A stretch of 64,000 nt of DNA from Cristatella mucedo (Eukaryota; Bryozoa; Phylactolaemata; Cristatellidae): NCBI GenBank assembly GCA_009760855.2, contig WPIO01000018.1:4411501-4475500 (forward strand). The letters are read 5' to 3'. Below the pieces are notes generated by a model that made no database searches, had not been told where the DNA came from, and was given only the letters and a program-made list of their open reading frames with translations. The position numbers were made by a program, and so were the translations under genes. Of the stretch, positions 12,289-24,367 are shown piece after piece (within the stretch, counting starts at the first letter, position 1; every line of letters begins with the position of its first letter).

Positions 12289-14721
12289 TGGAAGTCGAGA
12301 GGTGAGAGGCAACAGGCAAGTAGCAGAAGATACAAGTGCAGGCAGAAGCAGCAGCCTGAATACGCAAGGGGAGCTGCTGCTCGGCTTCACGTTGACTGCT
12401 CACAAGGCCTGGGCACGGCAGCAGCAGACGATTCGGAAGCTGCAATATACTTCCCAAGGCTTGCCACCAGCAATCGACCATTATAAGGCAACTCGTGGGC
12501 ACTGCAGGCAGACGGAGCCTTCTAATCCAACCCCTTTTCCCAGGGTTTGACAGAACAGAACAACTGCCAGCTTAATTAAATTACTTCATCGCACAGGATC
12601 GTTGAGATCGCAGCTCGGCATCCGGGCGTTGGCTGCCAGGCGTAATCGCGAGACATGCCATCGCAGCTAGAAGAATAGAGATCTCTAAAATAACCGTACA
12701 CTTGCCAAGCAGCAGCTGCTGCTGCAAGAGCAGCTCGCAAAAAACAAGCTTGAGTCCATCATCCCCAAGTGATCGCAACTCCTCGCCCCACCAGGTGATT
12801 ACCTACATGTCATCCAGCTCAAGTGGGCTACTCGAGATCTGCTGGATTCCCGGCCTTGCGATCACATCAGAGATTTCCCGTTGCATCCCTCCGTTGTAAG
12901 CTTTGCCACGAAAAGTATCGTTAACTTAACCAGCCCAAAGACTCACTTGCTATGGGCATTGACCACTTACGAGCGCGCTTGCCTAAAGAAATCGGCAGCT
13001 AAAAGGCCCAAAACAGCAGAGGGGTGGGCCTCAGCTGACGCGCGAGGTGTGCTGCCGCTGCGGCAACCGCGGCCTGTCAGGCGCACTGCGAAGCACTTCG
13101 TTCCTTATTGGCTGCGAACGGCCACGCTGGCTTCTTTGATACACTCCCCATCGAGGGGCCGCGGTGCCTAAGGCCAGGCGAGCCTTAGGATCGAGCAGAC
13201 GCGAGATTCGTCACCAGCAGCAGGCAGCCGGTGAGAGCAGGGCAGCTTCCCTCACGGGCGTGGCTATAACGAGCGGCTCGCGCGGCGGCGAGCGGCGGCG
13301 CGGCCGTATTCTTCATTCGCTAGTTTCAGCATTGTCCGCTGGCCTGGCATTACGACATTTTCGCAGAAAAAGCAGGCTGGCATGCAGGTACACCGGTAGT
13401 TCAGGCAGCCGCTGGCCTGTAAATGCACGGGCCAATGGTGCGACTCTAAGCCACTGCCAGTTTAAACGCTTTAAGTTGCCCCGCAATTATTTCGAAATTA
13501 ACTTAATCCAGCGACTCTAGGCAGCGCTACTGACAGCGTTAACTTGTGAGCAGCGGAGGCAGCAAGCGGCACGCAACGCCGCCATCAAGAACGGAAATTG
13601 TCTGAATGAAAGCTTAGAATACGATCGAACTCACTATTTCTGACTGGGGTCTCGGGTGTTGGGCGTTCTCCGGCGTCATGCCCTGGCGTTGATAAAACTG
13701 CGACGAAGGTGACTGCACACGCCGGCTCAGCGCCATCGTAGGTATGGCAACAGATTGAGCAATGCAGCCATACTGCTCTTTATGCTAGGGAGGTAAGCTT
13801 GCTAGTTGGCGGCTAACTGCACTTCCGGACAAATGCAGCTAACCGCGTGCTCACTGACTAACTGCTGCTGCTAACCGACTGAATTGCCCGAGCTTCTTGA
13901 TTATGTTGCATGACAGTGGCTCCGGCTGCGGCTGCTCTAGTGGGAGTCTCACGGAGACACAGCGGGCGCACGTGCGCGTTAGACGAGACTAATAATCTCA
14001 GCGCGCACGTGTATGAGGGCGCAATCAATCGCAGCAGACGACACGAAATATGACATGCATTAGCGGCCTGACGCTGGGCAGCATCAATGGCTTAACTATT
14101 GGCCAGAGGTGAAGCATGTACATTAGTGTCACGGCGCTTCGCTAATCACAACAGCAGAAGCCTCAGGCGCACACTACTATTGGCTTCAGGTAAGCAAATA
14201 AAGACTGCGAAAAAATCTTTTTTATAAGCAAGAGCTTGAATCGGTTCACAGCGAGTTGTGAATGATAATGGGAAAATATGCGTTTAAGCAGAGCCGCTTC
14301 AAATCGTAAAAACGTAAGACGAGGGCGGAAAGTCTGAGGACGACCAAGCGGCACGGAGCAGCCGTAACGCAGGGCCCGCGTCCTCGCGGACACGTGACGG
14401 ACACGTGACTACTGGTGAAAGGAGCTAGTGCCTCGGAGCGCGCGATCGGTGACAGTGAAGTCGCCGGAGCTGCGCCTGCGAGCGACGGAAGCGGAACGAT
14501 GAAAGCGGAGCGACGGGAATCGAGGATCGCCGGCGCCCCTATTATAAGTCCGTGCTCGTAAACCATGGTGCAGCTGCAGAGAGCCACATCTGATAAGGAC
14601 GAGGCGTCGACTAAAACGGATTAGTCGCCACTTCAGATCCTGTCAGGGCTGAATAAATCATAACCTGGTGGATGTGTTACAACTGAACTCACTACCGACA
14701 TAGGTTATTATTTTTATCGTT

Positions 14722-15635
14722 CCCAGTGTGCTTCAGAAATTGGAAAGGCTAACGCTCAAAATCGGCTCTGCCAGCATGTCTCCTGTTGCATTCGCACGAA
14801 ATCTAGGTATCTTGTTACAAAGTGACCTTTCGTTAGACGACCACATCGGCTCCATAATTAGGTCTGCCTACTTTCAGCTACATAAAATTGCTCAAAACTC
14901 GGGCTTGTTTAGATAGGGATGACACATCTAAGTTGGTCCATGTATTTGTGACATCCCGTCTTGACTTCTGTAGCTCACTGCTTTTTGGTCTACCAGCATG
15001 TGCAATCAGGCGATTACAGCTGGTGCAAAACTCTGCAGCTAGGCTTGTCTGTCGTGTGAGTCGCACTTGCCACATTACACCACTTCTCGCCGACCTGCAC
15101 TGGCTACCAGTCAAGCAACGAACCGACTTTAAGGTTTAGTCGCTCACTTTTAGGTCCCTTCATTTTTTAGCTCCAGCGTACCTATCAGATCTAGTGCCCC
15201 ACCAGGCTAAGCACCGTACCATTCGCTTTTTGGAATCTAACTGTTTACCTATACCTCGTACAAACCTCAAATCCTTTAGAGACCGTGCATTTAGTGCGTA
15301 TGCTCCTAAAGCCTGGAACTCACTCCCGACTTCATTCACGATATCCCCGGAGTTGACCACGGTTAAAAAGTAATTGAAAGCGTACCTATTTATGACAGCA
15401 TCTAGCGGGTCCATGTGATTCGTCTTTTGTGTGCTTATGCGTGCTGACACTGTTGCATGCTGCCACTAACCACACTTGCATGTCACCCCTAACCAAGTTA
15501 TTCATGTTGTTTATCAAGCATGGTACCACTCACCACTCGATTGCGATTCCTTTGCAGCAAATGTAAAGCGCCTAAAAGAGATTTAGTTGTCTGAGGGCGC
15601 TTTATTAAGTGAATTATTATTATTATTATTATTAC
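14722..15635 (+). mobile_element. LINE family A, 5'-truncated copy with complete 3' end
   Basis: It opens with FARNLGILLQSDLSLDDHI, continues with KLVHVFVTSRLDFCSSLLFG and LQLVQNSAARLVCR, then the WNSLP-type block. These are the post-core and thumb segments of a CR1/L2-like reverse transcriptase. The 3' UTR holds the family hairpin (AAGCGCC ... GGGCGCTTTA) and ends in an ATT repeat. A frameshift near 14,905 and a stop near 15,138 show that it is inactive. Confidence 0.85.
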
Positions 15636-15636
15636 T

Positions 15637-15745
15637 TGGCGGCAGATGAGTTTTAACGGCCATCGCCACCGCCAGCCGTGGGCAGTAAAGGAAAGAGCCT
15701 TTCAGTGCAAGACTCAAACTATCGACCCACGCGCTCACACACGCG
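15637..15745 (-). mobile_element. SINE family A, degenerate
   Basis: Directly after the ATT tail of the preceding LINE comes GGCGGCAGATGAG, a CCATCGCCACCGCCAGCCGTGGGC body and ATCG-type B-box remnants on the minus strand. These match SINE A blocks with many changes. Confidence 0.5.
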
Positions 15746-15747
15746 TG

Positions 15748-16505
15748 TAATAATTAGAATAATAAATTTACAGAGCTCTGAGCTCAGAGAAATCAATCTC
15801 TTTCTAGGCACTATACGTATGCTGTATAGAATGCATGTTCAAACGGTTAGTAGTAGCGAATTCAATGTAAACAAGCACAATATGGTTAGTGGTTACATGC
15901 GCAGGGTGAACATGCAAATATGGTTAGCGACTGCATGCATAGTGTCAGCACGCATAAAGACGAATCACATGGACCCACTAAATGCTGTGATAAATAGATG
16001 CGTTTTAGCTTCTTTTTAAATGTCATCAAGTCAGGGATGTTGGGACGCAGACGAGAGTGAGTTCCCGGCTTTGATGGAGAGCATGAAGCTAAAGGCACCG
16101 TCGCTAAAAGACGCTGAGGTTCGCAAGTGGGTGTAGCTAAACAATTAGCAGGTTGTTCGATGCTTAGCCTGGTGGGAGAATAAATCTGATAGGTAGGCCA
16201 AACAACGAATGGACCTAAAAGTGAGTGACAGAACTTCTTGACCGGGAGCAGTGCATGTCGGCGAGAAGTGGTGGGACGTGGCAACTTCTATGCTCACGAC
16301 AGACAAGCCTAGCTGCAGAATTTTACACCAGCTGTAAGCGCCTGATTTCATAGGCCAGTAGACTAGCAAGCAATGAGTTCCACAAGTCACGGCGGGATGT
16401 CACAAATGGGTTGACCAATTTATGCTGGCGAAGCCCAGTTTGAGGGATTCGTTTTCCATTTTTGAATAACTCTAGGTTTACCTGTACCAGTAATTTTGTC
16501 TCAGT
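15748..16505 (-). mobile_element. LINE family A, diverged copy
   Basis: On minus, the 3' hairpin (AGAAAGAGATTGATTTCTCTGAG core) lies at the left edge. It is followed upstream by the family 3' UTR, with recurring GCATGC, and the RT C-terminal coding block in broken frames. It lies in opposite orientation to the neighbouring copies at 14.7 and 17 kb. Confidence 0.75.
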
Positions 16506-16984
16506 CATTTAACTTGCAAATATTGCTGTAATAAAATTGCAAACGTCAGCTACACAGGCTGCAACTGATTTCGAAGTTTGATGTGCTGAGTGGCTGGAGT
16601 GAGTAAAAGCACAGGTATAGCTTCGCGTCGTCTGCATAGAAATCACAACCTGGCGACAGAACGCAAAGCGACCGTGTAAACTTTCCATAAGAAGCAAGAC
16701 CGAAGCAGGACCCAAGCTAAACCGACCGTGTAAACACGGTCTTTGTCTGCTTGTCACCTGGGAATCGTTACTGACATTCCTGACGGCAACGGAGTCGCTG
16801 CAGTCACTTCATCAAACGCTGCGCACGTAAAGGCGTCAGTCCTGGTAAGCGACAACCGCACTACAGCACGCAAGTGCGGCAACGACAGCAGACCACGACA
16901 GCAAACTAGAAATAACTTAACGACAGGCGAGTGTTCTTGGCAAATAGCTGCGGTTGAGCCATATTTGCTAACCAACGGGCGTGA

Positions 16985-17492
16985 AGTGTAAATCGGCTAT
17001 GGCTCCAGCCTATCTGTTAGATATACTACCCCATCAGGCCAAGCATCGTACCACCCGCTTTTCGGAATCCAACAGTCTACAAATACCTCGTACAAACCTT
17101 AAATCCTTTAGAGACCGTGCATTTAGTTCGTATGCTCCCAAAGCCTGGAACTCCCTCCCGACCTGCGTCAGAACATCCCCCGACCTGACCACATTTAAAA
17201 GGAACCTAAAAACACACCTATTTAGGACAGCATTTAGTGGGTCCCTGTGATTCGTCCTTGATGTGCTTATGCGTGCTGACACTGTGCATGCTGCCACTAA
17301 CCACATTTGCGTGCTGACCCTGTGCATGTCACCCCTAACCATATTATTCATTTTGTTTGTTTTTCAAGCATGATTTTACTTACCATTCAATTGCATTTCT
17401 TTTTGCAGCAAATGTAAAGCGCCTAGAAAGAGATTGAGTTCTCTGAGGGTGCTTTATCAAGTGAATTATTATTATTATTATTATTATTATCT
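16985..17492 (+). mobile_element. LINE family A, short 3' copy
   Basis: An 89-residue frame at 16,981-17,250 carries the RT C-terminal block (FSSYAPKAWNSLPTCVR and FKRNLKTHLFRTAFSGSL). It is followed by the 3' UTR, the hairpin with 9-nt arms at 17,415-17,423 and 17,448-17,456, and a pure ATT repeat. This is one of the best-kept copies. Confidence 0.88.
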
Positions 17493-17869
17493 CGTCACTT
17501 CAGATGCCTCTTTAAAAAGTGTAAGCTAGATAGGTGCTATTTTCGGTTTTTGACGATTGCTACATGGAAATCACTACTAATCTCAAGCACCTGTCATAGA
17601 GCGGCCGACTTAGCATTTGGCCAACCTAGGTTACGGTTATTTCTTCCCTACCATATATAGCCCACCGCTCCCTACGCTCTTGCAAGTTTGCACAAGCCAT
17701 GCGTGCCACTGAAGCGAGCTGAAGACCATATACTCATGCATCCAGGAATGAGAACTCGGCGTCCCAACTTGAGTCCTTCTGAGGGCCTAAAGCTGCATTT
17801 ACACAGTCAAACTTTTGGATGACCGACCATCTGTCAATCACTCTTACTCGAAAGGTCATTCAAGGAATA

Positions 17870-18165
17870 TTACTGATGATTAGACATTTGCATAGCACCC
17901 AAAGAGAACTAAATCTCTTCCCACTCACTTTGCATGCGCCTCAAGAGGCGCATGTCAATTGGTTAGTGATAACGTGCAGTGTCCCGCACGTATAAGAACA
18001 CAGTGACAGTTCAGAGGGATCCAGCGGAAGCAGTGAAGGAACACATGCGTTGTAGCCTCTTTATAAATATTGTCAAGTCAGAGGTGCATGTGAAGTCAGA
18101 GGGAGTCAGTTACAGGCTTTGGGAGAATAGTAACTAAAGGCAAGTACCAAAGTGGCCAATTGTAT
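17870..18165 (-). mobile_element. LINE family A, heavily decayed
   Basis: Remnants of the reversed 3' hairpin (AGAGAACTAAATCTCTT) and UTR, then a weak match to the C-terminal coding block around GGCTTTGGGAGAATAGTAAC. Recognisable only by order and spacing. Confidence 0.45.
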
Positions 18166-19403
18166 CGCAGAGCATCTTCATCATCAATGGAACCTATACA
18201 GGGTCATATACAAGTTTGACCTACAGTGGGTAAGAACATTGAAAGGTAGTTACCGTTTTCAAAATTGGCATAATAATTGTGTCAGATTGCGTTTTACTAT
18301 GAGCTGTAGCAGAGAAACCGAAAGGCGCCAGCCAAAAGACCACAGTTCGGAAAGGAATATAATTTCAGATTTAGGCAGCATTTACAAGATGCAACTTTTT
18401 AACGATCATCTCCCACTAGATTTATAAGCAAACTTACACACTTTTTCCTCGAAACATTTGCTGAGTCCCATATGAATTGTCCTTTTTTGTTTATATGCAA
18501 GCTGACACTGCCTGCTTGCATTAACAAATAGGCATGCTTCCGTTAAAGCATATGTAGTGCCAAAAAAAAAGAAATATAGTTCTCTAATGCCTCATCATAT
18601 CATAATTATCACAGGAATTTGCCTAAGACCACTAAAGAGGCTCACAAACGTCAACAGAAGTTGCAGAGTTTGTCCAATGAAATTCGGACCCCTGTAAATG
18701 TAGCTTTTCTGGCAATAGCAGACCCAGTCGTCTCGCTCCGTTACTAATAAAGCAAAACTTTCTGTTTACTTTCAGGGAGGCGAAGACACATCGACATTCT
18801 CGGTTCTATAGCGATCCCTGACCACGAGCCACATTGCAGGTTCAAAATCTCGATCAGGATGTGCTTTATTAAATTAGTTTCGTGGACAAAAATTGGTCAA
18901 CATCAACATATTTAAACAAAAGAATAACAGTTTTTTGGTTGGTTCCGTACAACCATGACAAAAAGATCTTCAAAAACGGTTGCTTCCTGTCTATCACATT
19001 TGATACGCATAGCATGCTTTTTTAATCACAACTAGCCTTCGATAGAAGTGCGACAGAAAGTATTGCCCAAAGTAGCCTCCATCAAAGTCAAGGAGCCACG
19101 GCGACCGGATGGCAGACGTCCCAAGGACGACGACACAGCAGGCGGGACTCAGATGCCGTAATTAAAAGTCACAACAGGTCGCTCTGCCTCTTATCTCCGC
19201 CGCCTCCGCCCTCCCCCCACACACACACACCACCTGAGGAAGAAGCAAAGCACGAGGCCACTTTCTGCCACGCTTGCTGCACACATTAGCCAATCTCAGG
19301 CCAGTTCAGGAACGTTCCCAGAGCGCATTGCTCTTCGAACTTGAATATTGCTGGAATGCGGCAAAACCGCCGATCCACAATAATGGCAGAACTGCAAGGG
19401 CAG

Positions 19404-19489
<86 letters not shown>

Positions 19490-20016
19490 TGTGAGTGAGT
19501 GAGAGACAAAGAGGTGTGAGTGCGAGCAAGCATGCGTGCATAAGTAAGTGTGAGAGCAGGAAGAGGGAGAGACAGACAGAGAGACAGAGATCAAGTAGGC
19601 AGCCAGGCTGGAGCAACTGCAGCTCAAGCCAATCTTCACTAGGGAAAGCAGGTGTCGAGGCTGAGAGTAGGCTTGCATGTCACGCGAAGTAGAGTGACTG
19701 GCAGTTAGAGGAGATCCAAGTGTCAATGTGCCTGAGCAGTGTGAGACCAGCTGCCGAGCAGTTCTGCCCATCCCCGGTCACATACCTACACATACACATA
19801 AACACGCCTACGACTAGTAGACCACCTGGCAAGGCAAAGGTCAAGGTGACCACAATCTCAGGAGCAGCAGCAGCCAAGAATCCTGTCTCCCTACTGCTGC
19901 ACAGCGAATGCCCTACTGCTGCATAGTGAATGCTGCGGTCCGCTGCGGTCCCTTGCTAGCGTGCTGCCTGCACTGTGTAGCACCGACATTTGGGTGGGGC
20001 GACGAGAGTCGGAACG
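18166..20016. other. No gene supported; downstream of IP6K
   Basis: AT-rich to about 19,000, then more GC-rich, with a short CA repeat at about 19,217-19,230 and the GA microsatellite listed separately. The part nearest 20,017 should contain the IP6K 3' UTR. I did not see a clear AATAAA close to the stop on the minus strand. Confidence 0.4.
19406..19482. repeat. GA microsatellite
   Basis: An uninterrupted GA array of about 38 units, followed by short GTGAGT variants. Confidence 0.95.
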
Positions 20017-20472
20017 TCACAGTTGCGCTCTGCTGCCGCTGCCTCCGATCTCTCTGAGCAGCCTAACGAGATTCTGCAGACCAAACAGGTAGCCGCCGTC
20101 GGGGCCGTTGTGGACCACTTCGTCGGTGCCAAAGCCTTTGAAGGTCACGTGCGCGAAGTCGATGATGCGCACGTCCACTTTCGTCTGCTCTTCGGGCCGT
20201 TTGGACGCAGCCGGCTCGTTCTGGTCGCCCTCGTCCGTCTCGCCGTCGTACATCAGCAAAAGTGACGTCGAGTAGAAGCGGAACGTGTCCTGCTGCTGCA
20301 CCACGGAGTGGAAGCGCACGAGCTTGTCCACGAGCTGCGAGACGACGTCCAGGCGGCACCCGACGCCGTTGTGCACGAACTGCCGCAGCAGGTCGCCCAT
20401 GCCGTCGGCAGTCAGCAGACGGCCGAAATACTTGTCTCGGTTCAAGTATTTGTGCGTCTCCCGGTTGTACAC
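20017..20472 (-). CDS. IP6K: IP6K terminal coding exon 5
   Basis: Acceptor GTGCAG before 20,472, stop TGA at 20,019-20,017. 151 codons with [31 protein letters not shown], the Ile-Asp-Phe metal-binding motif and [16 protein letters not shown] at the end, the last being the family's C-terminal helix. The Ser-Ser-Leu-Leu motif of vertebrate IP6Ks reads Thr-Ser-Leu-Leu here. Confidence 0.95.
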   Translation of the reverse strand: MYNRETHKYLNRDKYFGRLLTADGMGDLLRQFVHNGVGCRLDVVSQLVDKLVRFHSVVQQQDTFRFYSTSLLLMYDGETDEGDQNEPAASKRPEEQTKVDVRIIDFAHVTFKGFGTDEVVHNGPDGGYLFGLQNLVRLLREIGGSGSRAQL

Positions 20473-23400
20473 CTGCACGACAGCAGCCAACGAATCAGGC
20501 CAGTAAGGCGACGGCTACCGGCTCCTGCGCGCGCTCGGTGCCACAGGATGGCGATGGAGCGAGGGCGGAGCGAGCGAGCACACAGCGCAAAGCCGCCCGG
20601 CAGCTGCTGATAGATCACTGAAAGGCTCGCACGTTGCGATGCAATGCGCCACCCACCTGCATTCCGCAGACGCGGAAGCCCAGTGTGGCCGACGTGGTCA
20701 GCTGACAGCGGTCCTGCTTTCGCATCATCTTCTCCGCATCGTCTGTGTCGCCGTGCTGACGAGTGCCCATCTTCAGATCGAGGATGCAAGGGCGACGATA
20801 GTGCGCCACGAGATTCTCCAGCAGTATGAAACCTGGCTTGGCGGCGGCGGACGACGACGGCAGCCGAGCTCAGAAAAATAGCGGCCTGCGTGTGCCGTGG
20901 CGCAAAAACAAAACGACGAGGTGGTGCCACGCCGCGGTGAGCCCCCGGTGGTTCGCGGCTGCGCTGGTGCGACCGTGCCCCTTTTCTGGCCGACCTGCCG
21001 AAAAGCTGGCTAGCGCGAGGCACTCGACACCTGTCCTTTCGGAGCAGCTGCGCCGGCCCCGAGGATGCAGGAGCAGCGCGAGGCGTGCGCAGGTGCCCGA
21101 GAGAGAAAAGGATACTGTGCCGCTGCGGTCCAGCAGCCAGCAGGCTGGCTATGCTCCTGCTGAAATGCACCTCGGTGCTCAGCTTGACCTGAGGGTTGTC
21201 GTACTCGCCAATGGTTTCGTCGTGCACGACCAGCTTGCCGGTGGTGCTCTCGACACGTATCCTAGCGCGAGAAGCCGCGGCTACGTCGGCCGACAAGCTC
21301 GAGGCAGCAGACGGCAAGCGCTCGACGCCTCGCTCGCGAGCTGCGCTTCTGATCGGCCACCGCTGCCGCCGAATGACTCGCTGAGGCGGCCGAGCTTTTT
21401 CGAAGGCTCGCGCGCGGCTGCTTTGGCCGCACGCGAGCCTTCGAAAATCGCGGCCAAAGCAGGATGGAAGACGCCTCGCCAAAGACGAGTTCCGTACCTG
21501 TAAACGTCCTTCTCGGTTCGGGCGAGTGGACTGCCGTTGCCTGACAGCGACACGGGCGCCGCGTCATTGCATTCGGCCTCGTCTGTGAGCACCTTGCGGG
21601 TGCCGTTCCGTGACGCGCTGGCCAGCTGCCTCAGGCAAGCTCGGGGCAAGTAGCCCGTGATAAGCAGGTAGCCATTTGATTCCAATTCAAACTGCACGCC
21701 TAGCGACCCTGCAATCCAACAGAAAACTGAAGAGCGTCGACGGCCGGGAGGGGCGTGTGCTTGAGTGACGATGACTGCCGCGAGATGGCAGCACAAGCGC
21801 ACGGTCAGCGGGCGTCGAGGGTGGTAATTGCACAAGCAACTGTAATAGCCACATCGGTACAAGTTAGTGACAGGCCATGTGCTGCTGCTGAACGAACTCA
21901 ATGTACAATATAGCCAAAACCACCACCAGTGACCTCTAAAATTGTGCCTAATCGGTCATACCTTCTTCTCATTATCTGCCAACCTTTTTCTCCTATATGT
22001 TATAATAATAAAAATAATAATATATACATTTGCATGGCATAAAAAGAGAACTGCATCTCTTTTTAAGGCACATTACATGCCCTGTCGAGAAAGCATCTCA
22101 TGCAAAGTGTCTGGATAGAGATCAAGTTCTCTCAAGGCTCCACACAAATTCTACTTTGTACAAACTCTCTTTTCCTATTTATTAATAACTTGCACCAAAT
22201 GAAAGTCATGGAAAACTTTCACTTTGCTTTGGGAAGCAGGCCTTAGTGTCCGCTTACAAAGATGATAAGCACCCGCTACACTGTAAGCCCCCCATCCCAT
22301 GATGACGGGCAAATTCTATTTCTGCATTTCCGCCACTCGCCAAAGGCAGGCGAAGCACAACCTCTGGTCGGTCACACTCACTCAGGCAGCTTTTCAATTG
22401 GCCAACTCAGCTGGCCTAAGCAGAAGCTACGAAGCATCGGTGGTTCATTTTGGCTTCAGCAAAGGGTTTGATAGGGCCGACCGAAAGCTGCTGGGATGCC
22501 ATGGCCACCGTATGAAAAACTCCCAAGTTCATAGTCCTGTGAAGTTCTGGCACTTCAATGTTCAATTTCAACTATGGGAGTGCGGCTACATACTCAAATT
22601 GGCGGTCACCCCAATTTGGCCCAGTGGTTAATTTGCTTGCTCTTAATGACCGAGGTCACAGCCCTTCGACATATGTGAAGTACCTGGATAGAGATCAAGT
22701 TATCTTATGGTGCTATACAAATGAATTATATTGCTTTCGGAAATTATCTCCCCATTCCCCTTTTTGATATTTACCATTGCTGTACCGAAATGTACCATAA
22801 ATACATCACCCAAGGTCACAGTGTGTACATGGCACCAGGGACTAGCAAACAAACTGACAAACGAACTAACCTTACTCATTATCGGGGTAGATCATACAAG
22901 GCCAACAACATTCTCGACTCCCGACGCCAAGACAAAGCTAATAGCGTTTCTTGTCCGCTGCAAAATTCTCTTCCGAAAACCAAAGTTCCTGCGAACACCA
23001 TAACCGTGGAAACCGATACAGCTACGACCTTCAGCTACATAGCATTGCTGAACTTCGTGATTGCTTAAACAGAGATACAACATCTAAATTGGTCCATGCA
23101 TTTGTGACATCCCGACACATCGACTTCTCTAAATCACTGCTAGCTAGGTCTGCTGTACCGCGAGAGCAGACTACCCCGACGAAAGCCGCTGAGGGGAGAA
23201 CAGCGAGCCCACTTGTAGCAGATGCTTCGAAGCCAGCGTGTTGGCCGTGCGGCCCGGTTCCTCGGTTCCGTAATAAACGGCATCTGCCTCAGCTGCCTTG
23301 ACCTGTGCGCAATTGCCCGCACAAACTTAACACTGCTTACTGGTCTACCAGCCTGTGCAATCAGTCGCTTACACCTGGTGCAAAACTCTGCAGATAGGCT

Positions 23401-24291
23401 TCAATGTCGTGAGCGTCGCAGTTGCCACAGCACACCATTTCTTGCCGACCTGCACCAGCTCCCAGTCAGCCAGCATATCGACTTTAAGGTTCTGTCACTC
23501 ACTTTTAGGTCTCTTCACTCGTTGGCTAAGCCTACCTATTAGATCTACTTCTCACCAGGCTAGGCATCGTAATAACCACTTTTAGAATCAAATCGCTTAG
23601 CTATAACTCGTACAAACCTCAAATCCTTTGGAGACCATGCCTTTAGTTGGTCCCACAGCGTGGAATTAACTCCCAACTGACATCACAGCATCCCCTGACT
23701 TGACGATGCTCAAAAAAAGATCAAAACGCACCTATCTCTCACAGCCTTTAGTGATTAGCCCCTGTGATTCCTCCTTTGTGTGCTTATGCGTGCTGACACT
23801 GTGCATGCTGTCATTAACCATCTTGCATGCTGACCCAGTACATGCCACCTCTTACCATGTTATCCTTGTCGACATTGTGCATGCAATTACTAACCATGTG
23901 ATTATACTTACTTTACAGCATATGTAAGGTGCCTAGAAAGAGATTAAGTTTCTGAGGGTGCTCTACACATGTATTATTACTATTATTATTATCATTACTC
24001 TTTGTCGACGTCATTCAGACAGGCACCATAAGCAGGCTCCAATGACCTAGCCATCGGAAATTGTCACCCCAAGCTTATCATGTCAATTTTATCCATCGGG
24101 ACGTTAAACGTTGGTATGAATCTTGCTCAATTGACATCCTCGGTTTATAGACTAATTGGGAGCTTAAAAGGGAATTTGCAATTAGACTGGACGGGTCGAG
24201 TCGACGAACGCTATTGTCTTTTGAAGCTGTGCCACGAATCCGCTGAGCCTTACACACCAAGATATAAGTATCATCAGCAGATTCAGATTGC

Positions 24292-24367
<76 letters not shown>

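Larger units (their letters stand above)
11500..14721. other. No gene supported; GC-rich with short tandem repeats
   Basis: GC-rich sub-regions at about 11,850-12,000 and 13,010-13,320 carry several short open frames without family signatures. A G/A-rich stretch at 14,400-14,560 is similar. Separate entries cover the tandem repeats at 12.1-12.3 kb. Confidence 0.4.

Noticed and set aside
20442-21482. A 346-codon minus-strand open frame
   Set aside because: It spans parts of IP6K exons 3 and 4 and introns in mixed frames. The splice model with matching phases explains the coding parts better.
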